Assembly (NCBI GenBank): GCA_022653735.1
Contig: JALCSU010000003.1
Coordinates: forward strand, 62,001-126,000
Length of the DNA stretch: 64,000 bases
Origin: Bacteroidales bacterium
Lineage (GTDB): Bacteria; Bacteroidota; Bacteroidia; Bacteroidales; UBA932
Reading direction: 5' to 3'
Part shown: one piece after another, positions 20,484 to 30,704 of the stretch
Position numbering within the stretch: position 1 is the first letter of the stretch
How the letters are laid out: every line of letters starts with the position of its first letter
The notes under the pieces: model-generated
What the model was told of the DNA's origin: nothing
Database searches by the model: none
Seen by the model: the letters and a program-made list of their open reading frames with translations, nothing else
Program-made: the position numbers and the translations under genes

Positions 20484-22544
20484 ATGGATGTCGTTAATAA
20501 AATAGGATTGATAGGGGCCTCTATTGCAATGCCTCTCGGCATACAGGCTGCTGAAAAGCCGAAACCTGCCAGACCGAATATCATAGTCATTCTTACAGAT
20601 GACATGGGATACTCCGACCTAGGATGTTATGGAGGAGAAATAATGACTCCGAACATCGATGGCCTTGCTTCTAACGGTCTCAGATGGGCTCAGTTCTATA
20701 ATAATGCCAGGAGCTGCCCGTCAAGAGCGGTGCTTATGACAGGACTTTACCCTCATCAAGCTGGAATGGGATGGATGGCCGCCGCGGACATGCAGACACC
20801 TGAATACCAGGGTTACCTGAATGATAATTGTGTAACAATCGCAGAGGTCCTGGGCCAATCTGGATATGAGACTTACATGGTAGGTAAATGGCATCTATGT
20901 TCTGACCGCCAATGTAAAGGAAACGTAACTGAACACTGGCCGATGGCTAGAGGTTTCAATCACTATTATGGACATCCAGAAGGGGCATCTAATTATTTCC
21001 ATGCCAAACTCGTAGATGGCGAAGAAAGGCTGCCTGAAACTGGAGACGGTTTCTATCTAACTGATGCTATCACAGATACTGCTGCATCTTATATAACCCG
21101 TCACGATTACAAAGACAAGCCATTGTTCCTGTATCTAGCATTTAATGCTCCGCACTGGCCACTGCATGCCCTGCAGGAGGATATTGATAAATATAAGGGC
21201 AAATATGATGTAGGCTGGGACTCTCTGCGTGTCCAGAGATTCAAGAAGCAGAAGGCCATGGGGCTTTTCAGCGAAGATGTGGAACTCTCCCCTAGAGATT
21301 CAAGGGTTCCTGCCTGGAACAGCCTGACCGATGACCAGAAGAAAGAATATTCAATGAGAATGACCATATACGCTGCCCAAATAGCAGCAATCGATCGCGG
21401 GGTTGGCAAAGTGATTAAGGCTTTGAAAGATGCTGGAGAATTCAATAATACGGTCATCATGATGATGGATGACAATGGTGCATGCGCTGAGCGTCTCGGG
21501 ACAGACGGAATAGCAAACGTCACAGGTAAAGCCGAGACATGGGAAAGCTATAGAATTAACTGGGCAAATCTAAGCAGCACACCATACCGTGAATTTAAGC
21601 ACTATACCAATGAAGGCGGAATTGCTTCACCGCTGATTGTATCATGGCCGAACGGGATAAATAACCAGCTGGATGGTTCGTTCATAAGGGAATATGGCTA
21701 TTTCGCTGACATAATGGCGACATGCGTCGATATAGCTGGAGCAAAATACCCTTCTGTTTACAAGGGACATAAAATCACTCCATGCGAAGGCGTAAGCCTT
21801 GTTCCAAATTTTTCTAATAAACCGACGGGAAGAGGGATGACATTCTGGGAACACGAGGTTAACATAGCAGTTAGGGATGGAAAATGGAAGCTGAATATCC
21901 ATCATGTTGAGAACGAACCTATTAATTTAAGCAAGCTTGAACTATATGATATGGAAAAGGACCCTACAGAGCTTCATAACCTTGCTTCTTCTGACACGGC
22001 AAAGGCTAATTCAATGCTGAGAGCTTGGGAAAAGTGGGCTGCCAGGGTTCACGCTTATCCTCTCTCGACAGATGGCTATGGAAAACGTCAGCAAGCATAT
22101 AGAAGAGTCATCAATGGTGAATTCGATGACAACTTCGGAGGCTGGACGCTGAGCGAAAATCCATCTGTTTCTTATTCAATAGATAAAAAGCACACTATTT
22201 CTGGTGGAAAGACTGCCATGATAACTGTCAGCCAAACTGGAGCAAAGCCAAGCGATTCTTTCATGAAATGGGATTTTCCAACGACAGGCGAGGCGCATGG
22301 AACCATAAGTTTCAGCTATAAGACAGACAAGACTAATAAGGTCTGGGTAAGGATGGAAAGGGCTAATAAAGCTGCGGAAAAAGCACTCTCAAAAGAGGTA
22401 GAACTATCAAAAGAAGGATCCGTAAGCCTTCCGTTCGTTATTGATAAGGGACGCTGGCAGCTTGCATTATATTTTGGCAACTCCAATCCTGGGAATATCT
22501 GGCTCGATAATGTTAAATTAGATTTAGATAGCAATGGAAAATAA
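20484..22544 (+). CDS. Arylsulfatase-like sulfatase (Ser-type, SCPSR) with C-terminal CBM-like beta-sandwich
   Basis: RPNIIVILTDDMGYSDLGCYGGEI, RSCPSRAVLMTGLYPHQAGMG; C-term INGEFDDNFGGWTL...GNIWLDNVKLDL. Confidence 0.9.
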   Translation: MDVVNKIGLIGASIAMPLGIQAAEKPKPARPNIIVILTDDMGYSDLGCYGGEIMTPNIDGLASNGLRWAQFYNNARSCPSRAVLMTGLYPHQAGMGWMAAADMQTPEYQGYLNDNCVTIAEVLGQSGYETYMVGKWHLCSDRQCKGNVTEHWPMARGFNHYYGHPEGASNYFHAKLVDGEERLPETGDGFYLTDAITDTAASYITRHDYKDKPLFLYLAFNAPHWPLHALQEDIDKYKGKYDVGWDSLRVQRFKKQKAMGLFSEDVELSPRDSRVPAWNSLTDDQKKEYSMRMTIYAAQIAAIDRGVGKVIKALKDAGEFNNTVIMMMDDNGACAERLGTDGIANVTGKAETWESYRINWANLSSTPYREFKHYTNEGGIASPLIVSWPNGINNQLDGSFIREYGYFADIMATCVDIAGAKYPSVYKGHKITPCEGVSLVPNFSNKPTGRGMTFWEHEVNIAVRDGKWKLNIHHVENEPINLSKLELYDMEKDPTELHNLASSDTAKANSMLRAWEKWAARVHAYPLSTDGYGKRQQAYRRVINGEFDDNFGGWTLSENPSVSYSIDKKHTISGGKTAMITVSQTGAKPSDSFMKWDFPTTGEAHGTISFSYKTDKTNKVWVRMERANKAAEKALSKEVELSKEGSVSLPFVIDKGRWQLALYFGNSNPGNIWLDNVKLDLDSNGK

Positions 22545-23934
22545 AATCAGATTCATCATGCTTCCTTTGGCTGCTGGAGCAGCAGCCGCAGGAATCTGCG
22601 CAGGAGCGAGAGAGAAGACAAAGCCTAATGTCATAATCATTTATACAGATGACATGGGATATTCCGATATCTCCTGCTATGGAGGCAGGTTCACGAACAC
22701 TTCCAACATAGACCGTATTGGACGCGAAGGCATACAGTTCAATCAATATTACACCGCATGTCCTATCAGCTCGCCCTCCAGAGTTGGAATCACTACCGGA
22801 ATGTACCCAACTCAGTGGGGCATCACGACTTTTCTCAACGACAGAAAATCGAACAGAAAAAATAATTCTAACGACTTTCTGAGCAAAGATGCACCATCCA
22901 TGGCAAGGTCATTCAAAGCTGCTGGATATGCAACTGCCCACATTGGCAAATGGCACATGGGCGGAGGAAGAGACGTGAAGGACATGCCACATATCAAAGA
23001 ATATGGATTCGACGAATGGTGCTCAACATGGGAGAGCCCGGACCCTGACCCTCTCATCACTGCCAGCAATTGGATATGGAGCGAGAAAGATAGCATTAAA
23101 CGATGGGAAAGGACACAATATTTCGTCGACAAAGTCTTGAATTTCATGCAACGACACCCGGACCAGCCTTGTTTCGTGAATCTATGGCCTGACGACATGC
23201 ACACTCCTTATGTTCCAAGCCAAGAAGAATATGAGAAATCCGGCAAGAACGGCTATTGGGAAAAAGAAATCAATTTTGTTCCAGTGCTACAGGAATTCGA
23301 TAAGCAGATCGGACGACTCCTCGATGGAATTGAAAAACTGGGAGTGAAAGATAATACCATTGTCATTTTCACTTCTGATAATGGGCCTAATCCAAGCTAC
23401 AAAAATGCCAGAACCGCCGGCTTACGTGGTCAAAAAGCCACTCTGTACGAAGGTGGCATAAGGATGCCATTCCTCGTAATGTGGCCGGATAAAATCAAGC
23501 CAGGTCAGGTCAATGATCAGACCGTCCTTGCAAGCATTGACCTTCTTCCAACTCTCTGTAGCATGGTAGGAATAAAGCCAGTCATGAATGGGTATTCTAC
23601 TGACGGAATAGACTTCAGCAAAACCATCTTAGGGAAAAAAGAACAAAAAAGGAGAACTCCTATGTTCTGGGAATTCGGTCAGCATTTTGTAGGCAAGCCG
23701 CTTCCTAATAATGCATATCAGACTCGCAGTCCTAACATAGCCGTTCGAGATGGTGACTGGAAGCTGCTCGTGAACTATGATGGCACTTCGGCAGAACTCT
23801 ACAATCTCAAGAATGACATAAATGAAACATCCAACGTAGTAAAAGAAAACCCTGAGATAACAGAGAGGCTGAAGAATCTAGCATTAGATTGGTACAAGTC
23901 AAACTTCAGGAAATACGTCGGCGAACTGAAATAA
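22534..23934 (+). CDS. Sulfatase (Ser-type, SSPSR)
   Basis: KPNVIIIYTDDMGYSDISCYGG, ISSPSRVGITTGMYP, GKWHMGGG, FTSDNGPNPS. Confidence 0.92.
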   Translation: MENKIRFIMLPLAAGAAAAGICAGAREKTKPNVIIIYTDDMGYSDISCYGGRFTNTSNIDRIGREGIQFNQYYTACPISSPSRVGITTGMYPTQWGITTFLNDRKSNRKNNSNDFLSKDAPSMARSFKAAGYATAHIGKWHMGGGRDVKDMPHIKEYGFDEWCSTWESPDPDPLITASNWIWSEKDSIKRWERTQYFVDKVLNFMQRHPDQPCFVNLWPDDMHTPYVPSQEEYEKSGKNGYWEKEINFVPVLQEFDKQIGRLLDGIEKLGVKDNTIVIFTSDNGPNPSYKNARTAGLRGQKATLYEGGIRMPFLVMWPDKIKPGQVNDQTVLASIDLLPTLCSMVGIKPVMNGYSTDGIDFSKTILGKKEQKRRTPMFWEFGQHFVGKPLPNNAYQTRSPNIAVRDGDWKLLVNYDGTSAELYNLKNDINETSNVVKENPEITERLKNLALDWYKSNFRKYVGELK

Positions 23935-23940
23935 ATTAAT

Positions 23941-26900
23941 ATGCTGCAGAGAAGGTTATCTCTTACAATATTATTTTATGTAATTACGTTTTTATGTGCT
24001 TTTAGCACTCGTGGAGAGAATGCACGAAACGTAATCAGATATAGTAATAAAGACGGCCTTCCCGACAACAGCATCAATTGCATAGCTCAGGACAAGTTCG
24101 GATTCATCTGGATAGCATCAAGAAGTGGGGTTTGTCGTTTTGATGGCCATCGTTTTAAAACCTTCAAGCTAGGGGCGTCCGTGAATGTGGTATTTCCACA
24201 AAAAGACACCATTTGGATTGGAAGCGATATCGGTCTATATTACTATGATTGCCGCTCAGAAAAGGTAACCAAATTCGACTCAGAGACAGAATGGAATGTT
24301 ACTATCAGTTGCCCTGTCACAGGCATATCCATGAATCGAGAAAATAACCTTCTCATTGCAACCGAAGGTCAGGGTCTATTCGTGGCTGACTTAACAAACG
24401 GAAAGCTTTTTCAAAAAAGTGAACACGCTTCTATGCTGAGCAGAATCATGTATCTTGAAAACGATCATATTCTCGTTGGTGGCGAAGAAGGAAGGATAAT
24501 AGAATTAGATTCTCAAGGGGATTATATCCGTACAATTTATGAAGACAAGGTTGGCCCTGAGCTGAAGAACACTCTTATAACAGCCATGGCGACTGCTGGC
24601 GATTTCTTCGTGGCAGGCATAGAGAACAAAGGCCTGTTATGCCTGGATGGGAAAGGTGACATGGTACAGTTCTCGACCGATGGAGTGCAAATGAAAAACC
24701 CTCTATATATTCTTGATTTTCAGCCTTTAAATAATGAAAAAATTCTTGTCGGAACGCTTCGCGGCCTTGTGTGTCTTAACTTGAATTCAAAAAAAGTCAC
24801 GCCGCCAACAGATAAGGCTGGGAAATCAATCCAGGTAAGGTTCGCAGTTAATGATATTTTCATAGACAAAGAGAATAATATTTGGGTTGCTACTCAAAAT
24901 GACGGAATATATTGTTTCCCTGAAAGCAACTTCCTTTGCCGAGACATTCTGGCAGGAACAGAATCCGGGAATCCTCAGGGAGAAATAATCACGGCTATCT
25001 GCAGAGGGCAAGCGGAAAGGATTTGGATAGGGACAGAGGGTGGCAGCCTCTACTATATGGACTCTGATAAAGATGAGCCACATCGAGCCTCCCTTACTCT
25101 AACAGCCATAAAATGCATCAGCGCAGAGAATGACATTTTATGGATAGGCACGAATTACGATGGACTCTACAGATGGGAAATCAGTTCTGGTAATATCAAA
25201 AACTATAAGCATGACCGTTATGACATCACGACAATAAGCGACAACTGTGTCAATTCTATCGCAAGGGACAGCAATGGGAAGCTGTACATCGGAACCGAGT
25301 GGGGACTAAATTATTTCGATGAACTTACCGAAAAATTCACATACGAACCTCGGAGTACGAACATGTCGAGTATTTCAGATATTATGGAAGATTCCAGGGA
25401 TTCGGTATGGATACTAACCCATAATTCTGGCATTTTCAGAGTTGGACTGAATGGAAAAGGTTGGACTCGTCTACTTTATCGGAATAGCACCAATAACACT
25501 ATAATACAGACCGAGTTTCTAGATGCAGCTGAAGACAAATCTGGAACAGTTTGGTTTGCGACATCTTCAGGGCTGTTAAAATATGATGAGAAAGCAAGGG
25601 CCGTTCGACACGCTGAGATAGATGGCATCTCAGAATTCAACAATACGATATATTCATTAGAATTTGATAACCACGGTGATCTATGGGCCACTAGCCCGAA
25701 AGGCATTTATAGGGTCGACATCGCCCAAAACTCAATCACAGCCGCACTGGAATCTTCCGATGGTATAGTGGAAAATCATTATCTGGAAAAAAGCTCTGCG
25801 AAATGTTCTGACGGTGAGCTACTGTTCGGAGGCGTAAATGGAATCACTGCCTTCAACCCATCAAGCTTTAAGCAGGCCGGCCGGCAAGAGCAGCTGTATA
25901 TTACGGGAATGCTAGTGAACAACAAGAGCATAAGCTTTCATAACAAGATAAGATTGAAGAGACAAGAAAACAACATAATCTTCGAATATTCTTTGCTCTG
26001 CTATAGGAATCCAGACAAGAGCCATTATCGTTTCATGCTTAATGGTCACGATACTGGCTGGAGTGATGATACTAGAAGTACGTCTGTAAGTTATACTAGC
26101 CTCAAACCTGGAAAATATAGATTTCAAGTCATTGGTACTAATGGCGGGAATTTCTCAAATTGCGCAAAAAGCGAAATACAGCTCGAAGTGCAAAGATCAA
26201 TGTTCTTGTCATGGTGGGCCATTCTGTTATACATGACAGTAATTACTACTTTGGCAAGTTTCTTCATAACACAGTTCAAAAAGAATAAAATTGCGAAAGG
26301 CATCTCAAATAAACTGAATTTTCTAACTGATGTAACTCATGAAATTAGAACTTCCGTAACGCTTATCATGACACCGCTAGATAAAATCGTGAAATCTAGC
26401 GAAATGTCAGTACAGAATAGGAGGAATCTTATGGAGATAAAACGGGGGATAGATAACCTTATGGACCATCTCAACCAGACCCTTGACTATAGGAAAATGC
26501 AGGATTCTGGGTGGCAGATAAATAAAAAATTCTGCAACGTCCGTGTTATTCTAGAAGAATCTGTATCTAGGTTCCGTCTTCTTGCGCAAACACAGAACAT
26601 CTCCATTGAACAAGAAAATAGTGGAGAAGATCTCTTATACGAGGTAGATCCTTATGTTTTCATCAAGATTATCAATAACTTATTGTCTAATGCCGTGAAA
26701 TATGCCGAGAAAATAGTTAAGGTTACTTACTCTGCCTATCAGGCTGGCTTCAGGGTAACGGTTTTCGATGATGGGAAAGCAATAGAAGAAAATGAGAAGA
26801 ATCTTATATTCAATATGTTCTATCAATCTAAAGATAGTAAAGCAGGCACTGGCATAGGCTTAGCCCTTGCAAAAAGGCTTTCAGAAAAACATGGAGGGTC

Positions 26901-27819
26901 TCTTGTAGTGGCACCTCTAACAGATGGTGCCTGTTTCCAACTTGACATTCCTGCCGTCAGCAAAAAAAACATAGAACTTACTCTGGATAGTGAGGAGAAG
27001 CAGTTCGATCAAGAAGAGGCAGAGGCTGATGAAGAGAAATATTCTGTTCTGATAGTTGATGACAATGTGGATCTCAGAATAATGATTGCAGAAATCCTTA
27101 AAGATAAATACATAGTCTATCAGGCCGGCGATGGCGTTTCTGCGCTTAAGGAGCTTGAAGAACTCGCCATAGATCTGATTCTAAGCGATATCATTATGCC
27201 CGAGATGAACGGCATTGATTTCTGCCATACAGTTAAGTCTGATAAAAGGTTTGCGCATATCCCGCTAATACTCATATCTGCAAAGACAGACACGGATGAT
27301 AAAGTATCCGGTCTTGAAAGCGGTGCTGATGATTATATCGAAAAACCTTTCTCTCCTGATTTTCTCCTTGCTAAAATTTCAGCCCTGCTGAGCAACAGGA
27401 AAAAACTAGAAGCTTTTTACAGTAGCCTTCCTAGCGTTCATCCGAAGAAAATATCAACGTTCTCTAAAGAAGACATTGATTTCATCGAAAAACTAAACAA
27501 GGCTCTTGAAGAAAACATTAAGAACAGCCAATTTCATATTGGGGACATTGCTGAAGAAATGTTTCTCAGCCAAAGCACATTTTATAGAAGAATAAAGGTG
27601 CTCTTCAACATTTCTCCGAATGAATACATCAGGCAATTCAGATTGCAGAAAGCGGCGGAAATGCTAAGCAAAGGGGAATATTCAGTGAACTATGTTTGCT
27701 TTGAGGTTGGATTCAGCTCAATAGCATATTTCTCATCTTGCTTCAAGAAACGATTCGGGCAATCCCCTACTCAGTATCTTGCATCAGTGAAAAATAGAAC
27801 TAACTCAGCTAAGGCTTAA
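23941..27819 (+). CDS. Hybrid two-component system regulator (HTCS): Reg_prop propeller, Y_Y_Y, HisKA/HATPase, REC, AraC HTH
   Basis: Repeated W(I/V)G/AT propeller motifs; DVTHEIRTSVTLIMTPL, GTGIGLALAKRLSEKHGGSL, VLIVDDNVDLR..LILSDIIMPEMNG, AraC HTH at C-terminus. Confidence 0.95.
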   Translation: MLQRRLSLTILFYVITFLCAFSTRGENARNVIRYSNKDGLPDNSINCIAQDKFGFIWIASRSGVCRFDGHRFKTFKLGASVNVVFPQKDTIWIGSDIGLYYYDCRSEKVTKFDSETEWNVTISCPVTGISMNRENNLLIATEGQGLFVADLTNGKLFQKSEHASMLSRIMYLENDHILVGGEEGRIIELDSQGDYIRTIYEDKVGPELKNTLITAMATAGDFFVAGIENKGLLCLDGKGDMVQFSTDGVQMKNPLYILDFQPLNNEKILVGTLRGLVCLNLNSKKVTPPTDKAGKSIQVRFAVNDIFIDKENNIWVATQNDGIYCFPESNFLCRDILAGTESGNPQGEIITAICRGQAERIWIGTEGGSLYYMDSDKDEPHRASLTLTAIKCISAENDILWIGTNYDGLYRWEISSGNIKNYKHDRYDITTISDNCVNSIARDSNGKLYIGTEWGLNYFDELTEKFTYEPRSTNMSSISDIMEDSRDSVWILTHNSGIFRVGLNGKGWTRLLYRNSTNNTIIQTEFLDAAEDKSGTVWFATSSGLLKYDEKARAVRHAEIDGISEFNNTIYSLEFDNHGDLWATSPKGIYRVDIAQNSITAALESSDGIVENHYLEKSSAKCSDGELLFGGVNGITAFNPSSFKQAGRQEQLYITGMLVNNKSISFHNKIRLKRQENNIIFEYSLLCYRNPDKSHYRFMLNGHDTGWSDDTRSTSVSYTSLKPGKYRFQVIGTNGGNFSNCAKSEIQLEVQRSMFLSWWAILLYMTVITTLASFFITQFKKNKIAKGISNKLNFLTDVTHEIRTSVTLIMTPLDKIVKSSEMSVQNRRNLMEIKRGIDNLMDHLNQTLDYRKMQDSGWQINKKFCNVRVILEESVSRFRLLAQTQNISIEQENSGEDLLYEVDPYVFIKIINNLLSNAVKYAEKIVKVTYSAYQAGFRVTVFDDGKAIEENEKNLIFNMFYQSKDSKAGTGIGLALAKRLSEKHGGSLVVAPLTDGACFQLDIPAVSKKNIELTLDSEEKQFDQEEAEADEEKYSVLIVDDNVDLRIMIAEILKDKYIVYQAGDGVSALKELEELAIDLILSDIIMPEMNGIDFCHTVKSDKRFAHIPLILISAKTDTDDKVSGLESGADDYIEKPFSPDFLLAKISALLSNRKKLEAFYSSLPSVHPKKISTFSKEDIDFIEKLNKALEENIKNSQFHIGDIAEEMFLSQSTFYRRIKVLFNISPNEYIRQFRLQKAAEMLSKGEYSVNYVCFEVGFSSIAYFSSCFKKRFGQSPTQYLASVKNRTNSAKA

Positions 27820-28861
27820 GAATTCTCTCGTCTCTTGAAACAGGCTCTCCGAAAACAGGGTGACCATCTTTTATCGAAATCGGTTGCAATGAAACTGTCT
27901 TTTTCAGCCTAGCTGTTTCTTCCCCAATAGTTAGATATGCTAAATAATACCTTTCGCATCGTGGCGAGAAAAAAATGTATGGCCACGAAGGTCCGTATAT
28001 TCCTTTATCTCTATTCTGCCTGAAGACTGGATCTGGAGCTTTTTTCCAAGAAGCAGGATCAAGAAAGTCAGCATCTTTATCAGCTGAAAGCTCTCCAAAG
28101 CAGCAATACGAAGTCCAATTTGCGCTTGCTGTATAATAGACATAGGCTTTGTCAGTGTCGTCATTGCAGAAAAAGAAAGGAGACTCATTAACCAATACAG
28201 GATATCTCGTGTAACTGTAACCACCCCTTTGAACGTACTGAATTTCCCATTCTTGTTCTGGTCTGGAAATCATGTGCCTATCTCCATCAATCTGATAAGG
28301 AGTCTTCATCCTAGCAATATAGATGCATTGTGTCTCTTTGTATTCTCTTTTTTGCTCCCAACCAGACCAAAGCATATAAAGATTGCCTTCATATTTGAAA
28401 ACATAAGGGTGAATCGCCCAGTTATCGTCAGGGTCAGTCTGAATTTTGGCCACATATTTAAACTCTCCGTCTAGAGGACTGGCAGAATCGTTCATCAGCA
28501 CATGGATGCGGTGATTATCAGTATTGCCATCATCAGCAGTCACATAAATGTACCAAACGCCATCAATTCTCGTTAGCTGCGGGTGCCATAAATCTATTAA
28601 CCCGATTGCAGCCATGTTGAAAACAGACTTAACTTTTCCAGACAGCAATTTAGTTACATCATTCGAGCATGCGATCTTCAGATGGCCGAATTCGTTATAA
28701 ATGAAATAGAATAAGCTATCCTGAACAACGAAACATGTATTATTGTGGCCAGTAATCACAGGATTAACGAAAAAGTCAGAGTCTGACTGCTGAACTTTTC
28801 CTCTGCATGAGGACAGCAGCAAACATGAAATTCCTAAAACTATCAGCAATTGCTTATTCAT
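27809..28861 (-). CDS. GH43-like lipoprotein, probably a catalytically degenerate propeller
   Basis: LLSSCRG lipobox; LWHPQLTRIDGVWYIYVTADDG, WAIHPYVFKYEGNLYMLWSGWE, DPASWKKAPDPVF resemble GH43; expected catalytic acids not seen. Confidence 0.7.
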   Translation of the reverse strand: MNKQLLIVLGISCLLLSSCRGKVQQSDSDFFVNPVITGHNNTCFVVQDSLFYFIYNEFGHLKIACSNDVTKLLSGKVKSVFNMAAIGLIDLWHPQLTRIDGVWYIYVTADDGNTDNHRIHVLMNDSASPLDGEFKYVAKIQTDPDDNWAIHPYVFKYEGNLYMLWSGWEQKREYKETQCIYIARMKTPYQIDGDRHMISRPEQEWEIQYVQRGGYSYTRYPVLVNESPFFFCNDDTDKAYVYYTASANWTSYCCFGELSADKDADFLDPASWKKAPDPVFRQNRDKGIYGPSWPYIFFSPRCERYYLAYLTIGEETARLKKTVSLQPISIKDGHPVFGEPVSRDERILKP

Positions 28862-29009
28862 TGTTTCAAAGGTAACGTTTTATTTCAAACAAAGAAACGA
28901 ACTACTTTCAATAATAATCCATTTAGATATAAAATTCAGTCATCACTGAATAGATATTCCTAGAGCAACGTTTTTTTCTTAATTTTGAAAATCAAATTCC
29001 GAAGGAGCA

Positions 29010-30704
29010 ATGAAAGCTGAAACATTAATGATTCCTCTGGCAGCGATGCTCGCCACTCAGGCAGGCAGCACAGCCGCCGCAAATAAAAAGCACGACAAGA
29101 GGCCTAACATAATCGTAATTCTGGCCGATGACCTTGGCTATTCCGACATAGGTTGTTATGGTGGCGAAATCCACACCCCGAACCTAGACTACCTTGCCAG
29201 CACGGGAATCAGGTTCAGCAGTTTCTACAACACAAGCCGTAGCTGCCCGACGAGAGCATCCCTGCTGACCGGACTGTACCAGCATCAGGCCGGGATAGGA
29301 CGCATGACTTTCGATGCCGGCCTTCCCGGATACAGAGGCACCCTCTCAAGGGAGGCGGTCACTATCGCGGAAGTCCTCAAAGAGGCAGGGTACAGGACCA
29401 GCATGGTCGGTAAATGGCACATCGCCGAAACCCCTCTCCGGGAAGACCAGAGAGACTGGCTGGATCACAAAGTCTTTCACGAGACATTCTCGGACCTTTG
29501 CAACTACCCAGTGAACAGAGGTTTCGACACGCATTACGGCACGATTTACGGAGTGGTGGACTATTTCGATCCATTCAGCCTGGTGGAGGGCGAAGTCCCA
29601 GTGAAGGAAGTGCCCAAGGGATACTATATCACCCAGGCGCTCTCTGACAGAGCCGAATCCGAGATTCGCGAATATGCCAAGTCCGACGAGCCCTTCTTCA
29701 TGTACCTCGCCTACACCAGCCCTCACTGGCCCCTGCATGCTTTGCCAGAGGATATCGAGAAATATAAAGACACTTATAAATGCGGATGGGAGCCAATAAG
29801 AAACGCCCGTTACGAGCGCCAGAAAGCATTGGGCATATTCCCGGGCCAGCAGGACTTCCTCTCTGATCGCCAATTCCATGACAAGTGGGAAGACAACGCG
29901 GATTCCGTATGGGATGCCAGAGCAATGGCGGTGCATGCGGCAATGATAGACCGGATGGATCAGGGAATAGGGCAGGTCATCAGAGCGCTTAAAGAGACTG
30001 GCCAGCTTGACAACACACTGATACTCTTTCTGTCGGACAACGGATGCAGCCCTGAAGAGTGCCAAAACATGACTCCCGGAGAGAATGACAGGCCGGACCT
30101 GACAAGGGAAGGCGAAGCGATGGTCTACCCTAAGAATAAAGAGGTCCTCCCTGGGCCCGAGACGACTTACGCTTCTCTCGGCCCTAAGTGGGCAAACGTG
30201 GCAAACACCCCTTTCCGATACTGGAAAGCAAAGTCCTACGAAGGCGGAATCTGCACCCCGATGATAGCGCACTGGCCTAAGGGAATCAAGAAGAACGTAG
30301 GCGGATTCACCAGCGAGAAAGGCCACGTGATGGACATCATGGCAACATGCGTAGACCTGGCAGGCGCCGAATACCCTGCCCGATATAAAGGTCATGACAT
30401 AATCCCGATGGAAGGGATGAGTCTTGTCCCAATATTCAAAGAAGGGCACAGGAATGGTCATAAATATCTCGGTTTCGAGCATTTCAACGAAAGGGCCCTC
30501 ATTTCGAACGACGGTTGGAAAATCGTCCGCCCGGGCCTGAAGTCTAATTGGGAGCTTTACGACCTGAATACAGACAGAACCGAGAAACACAATCTCGCAG
30601 CCGAGCAGCCTGAAAGATTGCAGAAAATGGTCGAGACATATGAGTCGTGGGCGAAACGCTGCATGGTGGAGCCTTACCCAGGGCAGAAGAAAAATGCAAA
30701 ATGA
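29010..30704 (+). CDS. Arylsulfatase-like sulfatase (Ser-type, SCPTR)
   Basis: RPNIIVILADDLGYSDIGCYGGEI, RSCPTRASLLTGLYQHQAGIG, GKWHI, FLSDNGCSPEE. Confidence 0.93.
   Translation: MKAETLMIPLAAMLATQAGSTAAANKKHDKRPNIIVILADDLGYSDIGCYGGEIHTPNLDYLASTGIRFSSFYNTSRSCPTRASLLTGLYQHQAGIGRMTFDAGLPGYRGTLSREAVTIAEVLKEAGYRTSMVGKWHIAETPLREDQRDWLDHKVFHETFSDLCNYPVNRGFDTHYGTIYGVVDYFDPFSLVEGEVPVKEVPKGYYITQALSDRAESEIREYAKSDEPFFMYLAYTSPHWPLHALPEDIEKYKDTYKCGWEPIRNARYERQKALGIFPGQQDFLSDRQFHDKWEDNADSVWDARAMAVHAAMIDRMDQGIGQVIRALKETGQLDNTLILFLSDNGCSPEECQNMTPGENDRPDLTREGEAMVYPKNKEVLPGPETTYASLGPKWANVANTPFRYWKAKSYEGGICTPMIAHWPKGIKKNVGGFTSEKGHVMDIMATCVDLAGAEYPARYKGHDIIPMEGMSLVPIFKEGHRNGHKYLGFEHFNERALISNDGWKIVRPGLKSNWELYDLNTDRTEKHNLAAEQPERLQKMVETYESWAKRCMVEPYPGQKKNAK

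Noticed and set aside
29346-30590. 414-aa antisense ORF opposite the SCPTR sulfatase
   Set aside because: Fully antisense to a strongly supported sulfatase, low-complexity non-protein-like translation; by-product of higher GC codon usage.
30647-30700. N-terminal extension of the anSME ORF (MGETLHGGALPRAEEKCK)
   Set aside because: Overlaps sulfatase coding sequence out of frame; the ATG at 30701 with ATGA overlap and anSME-like N-terminus is more plausible.
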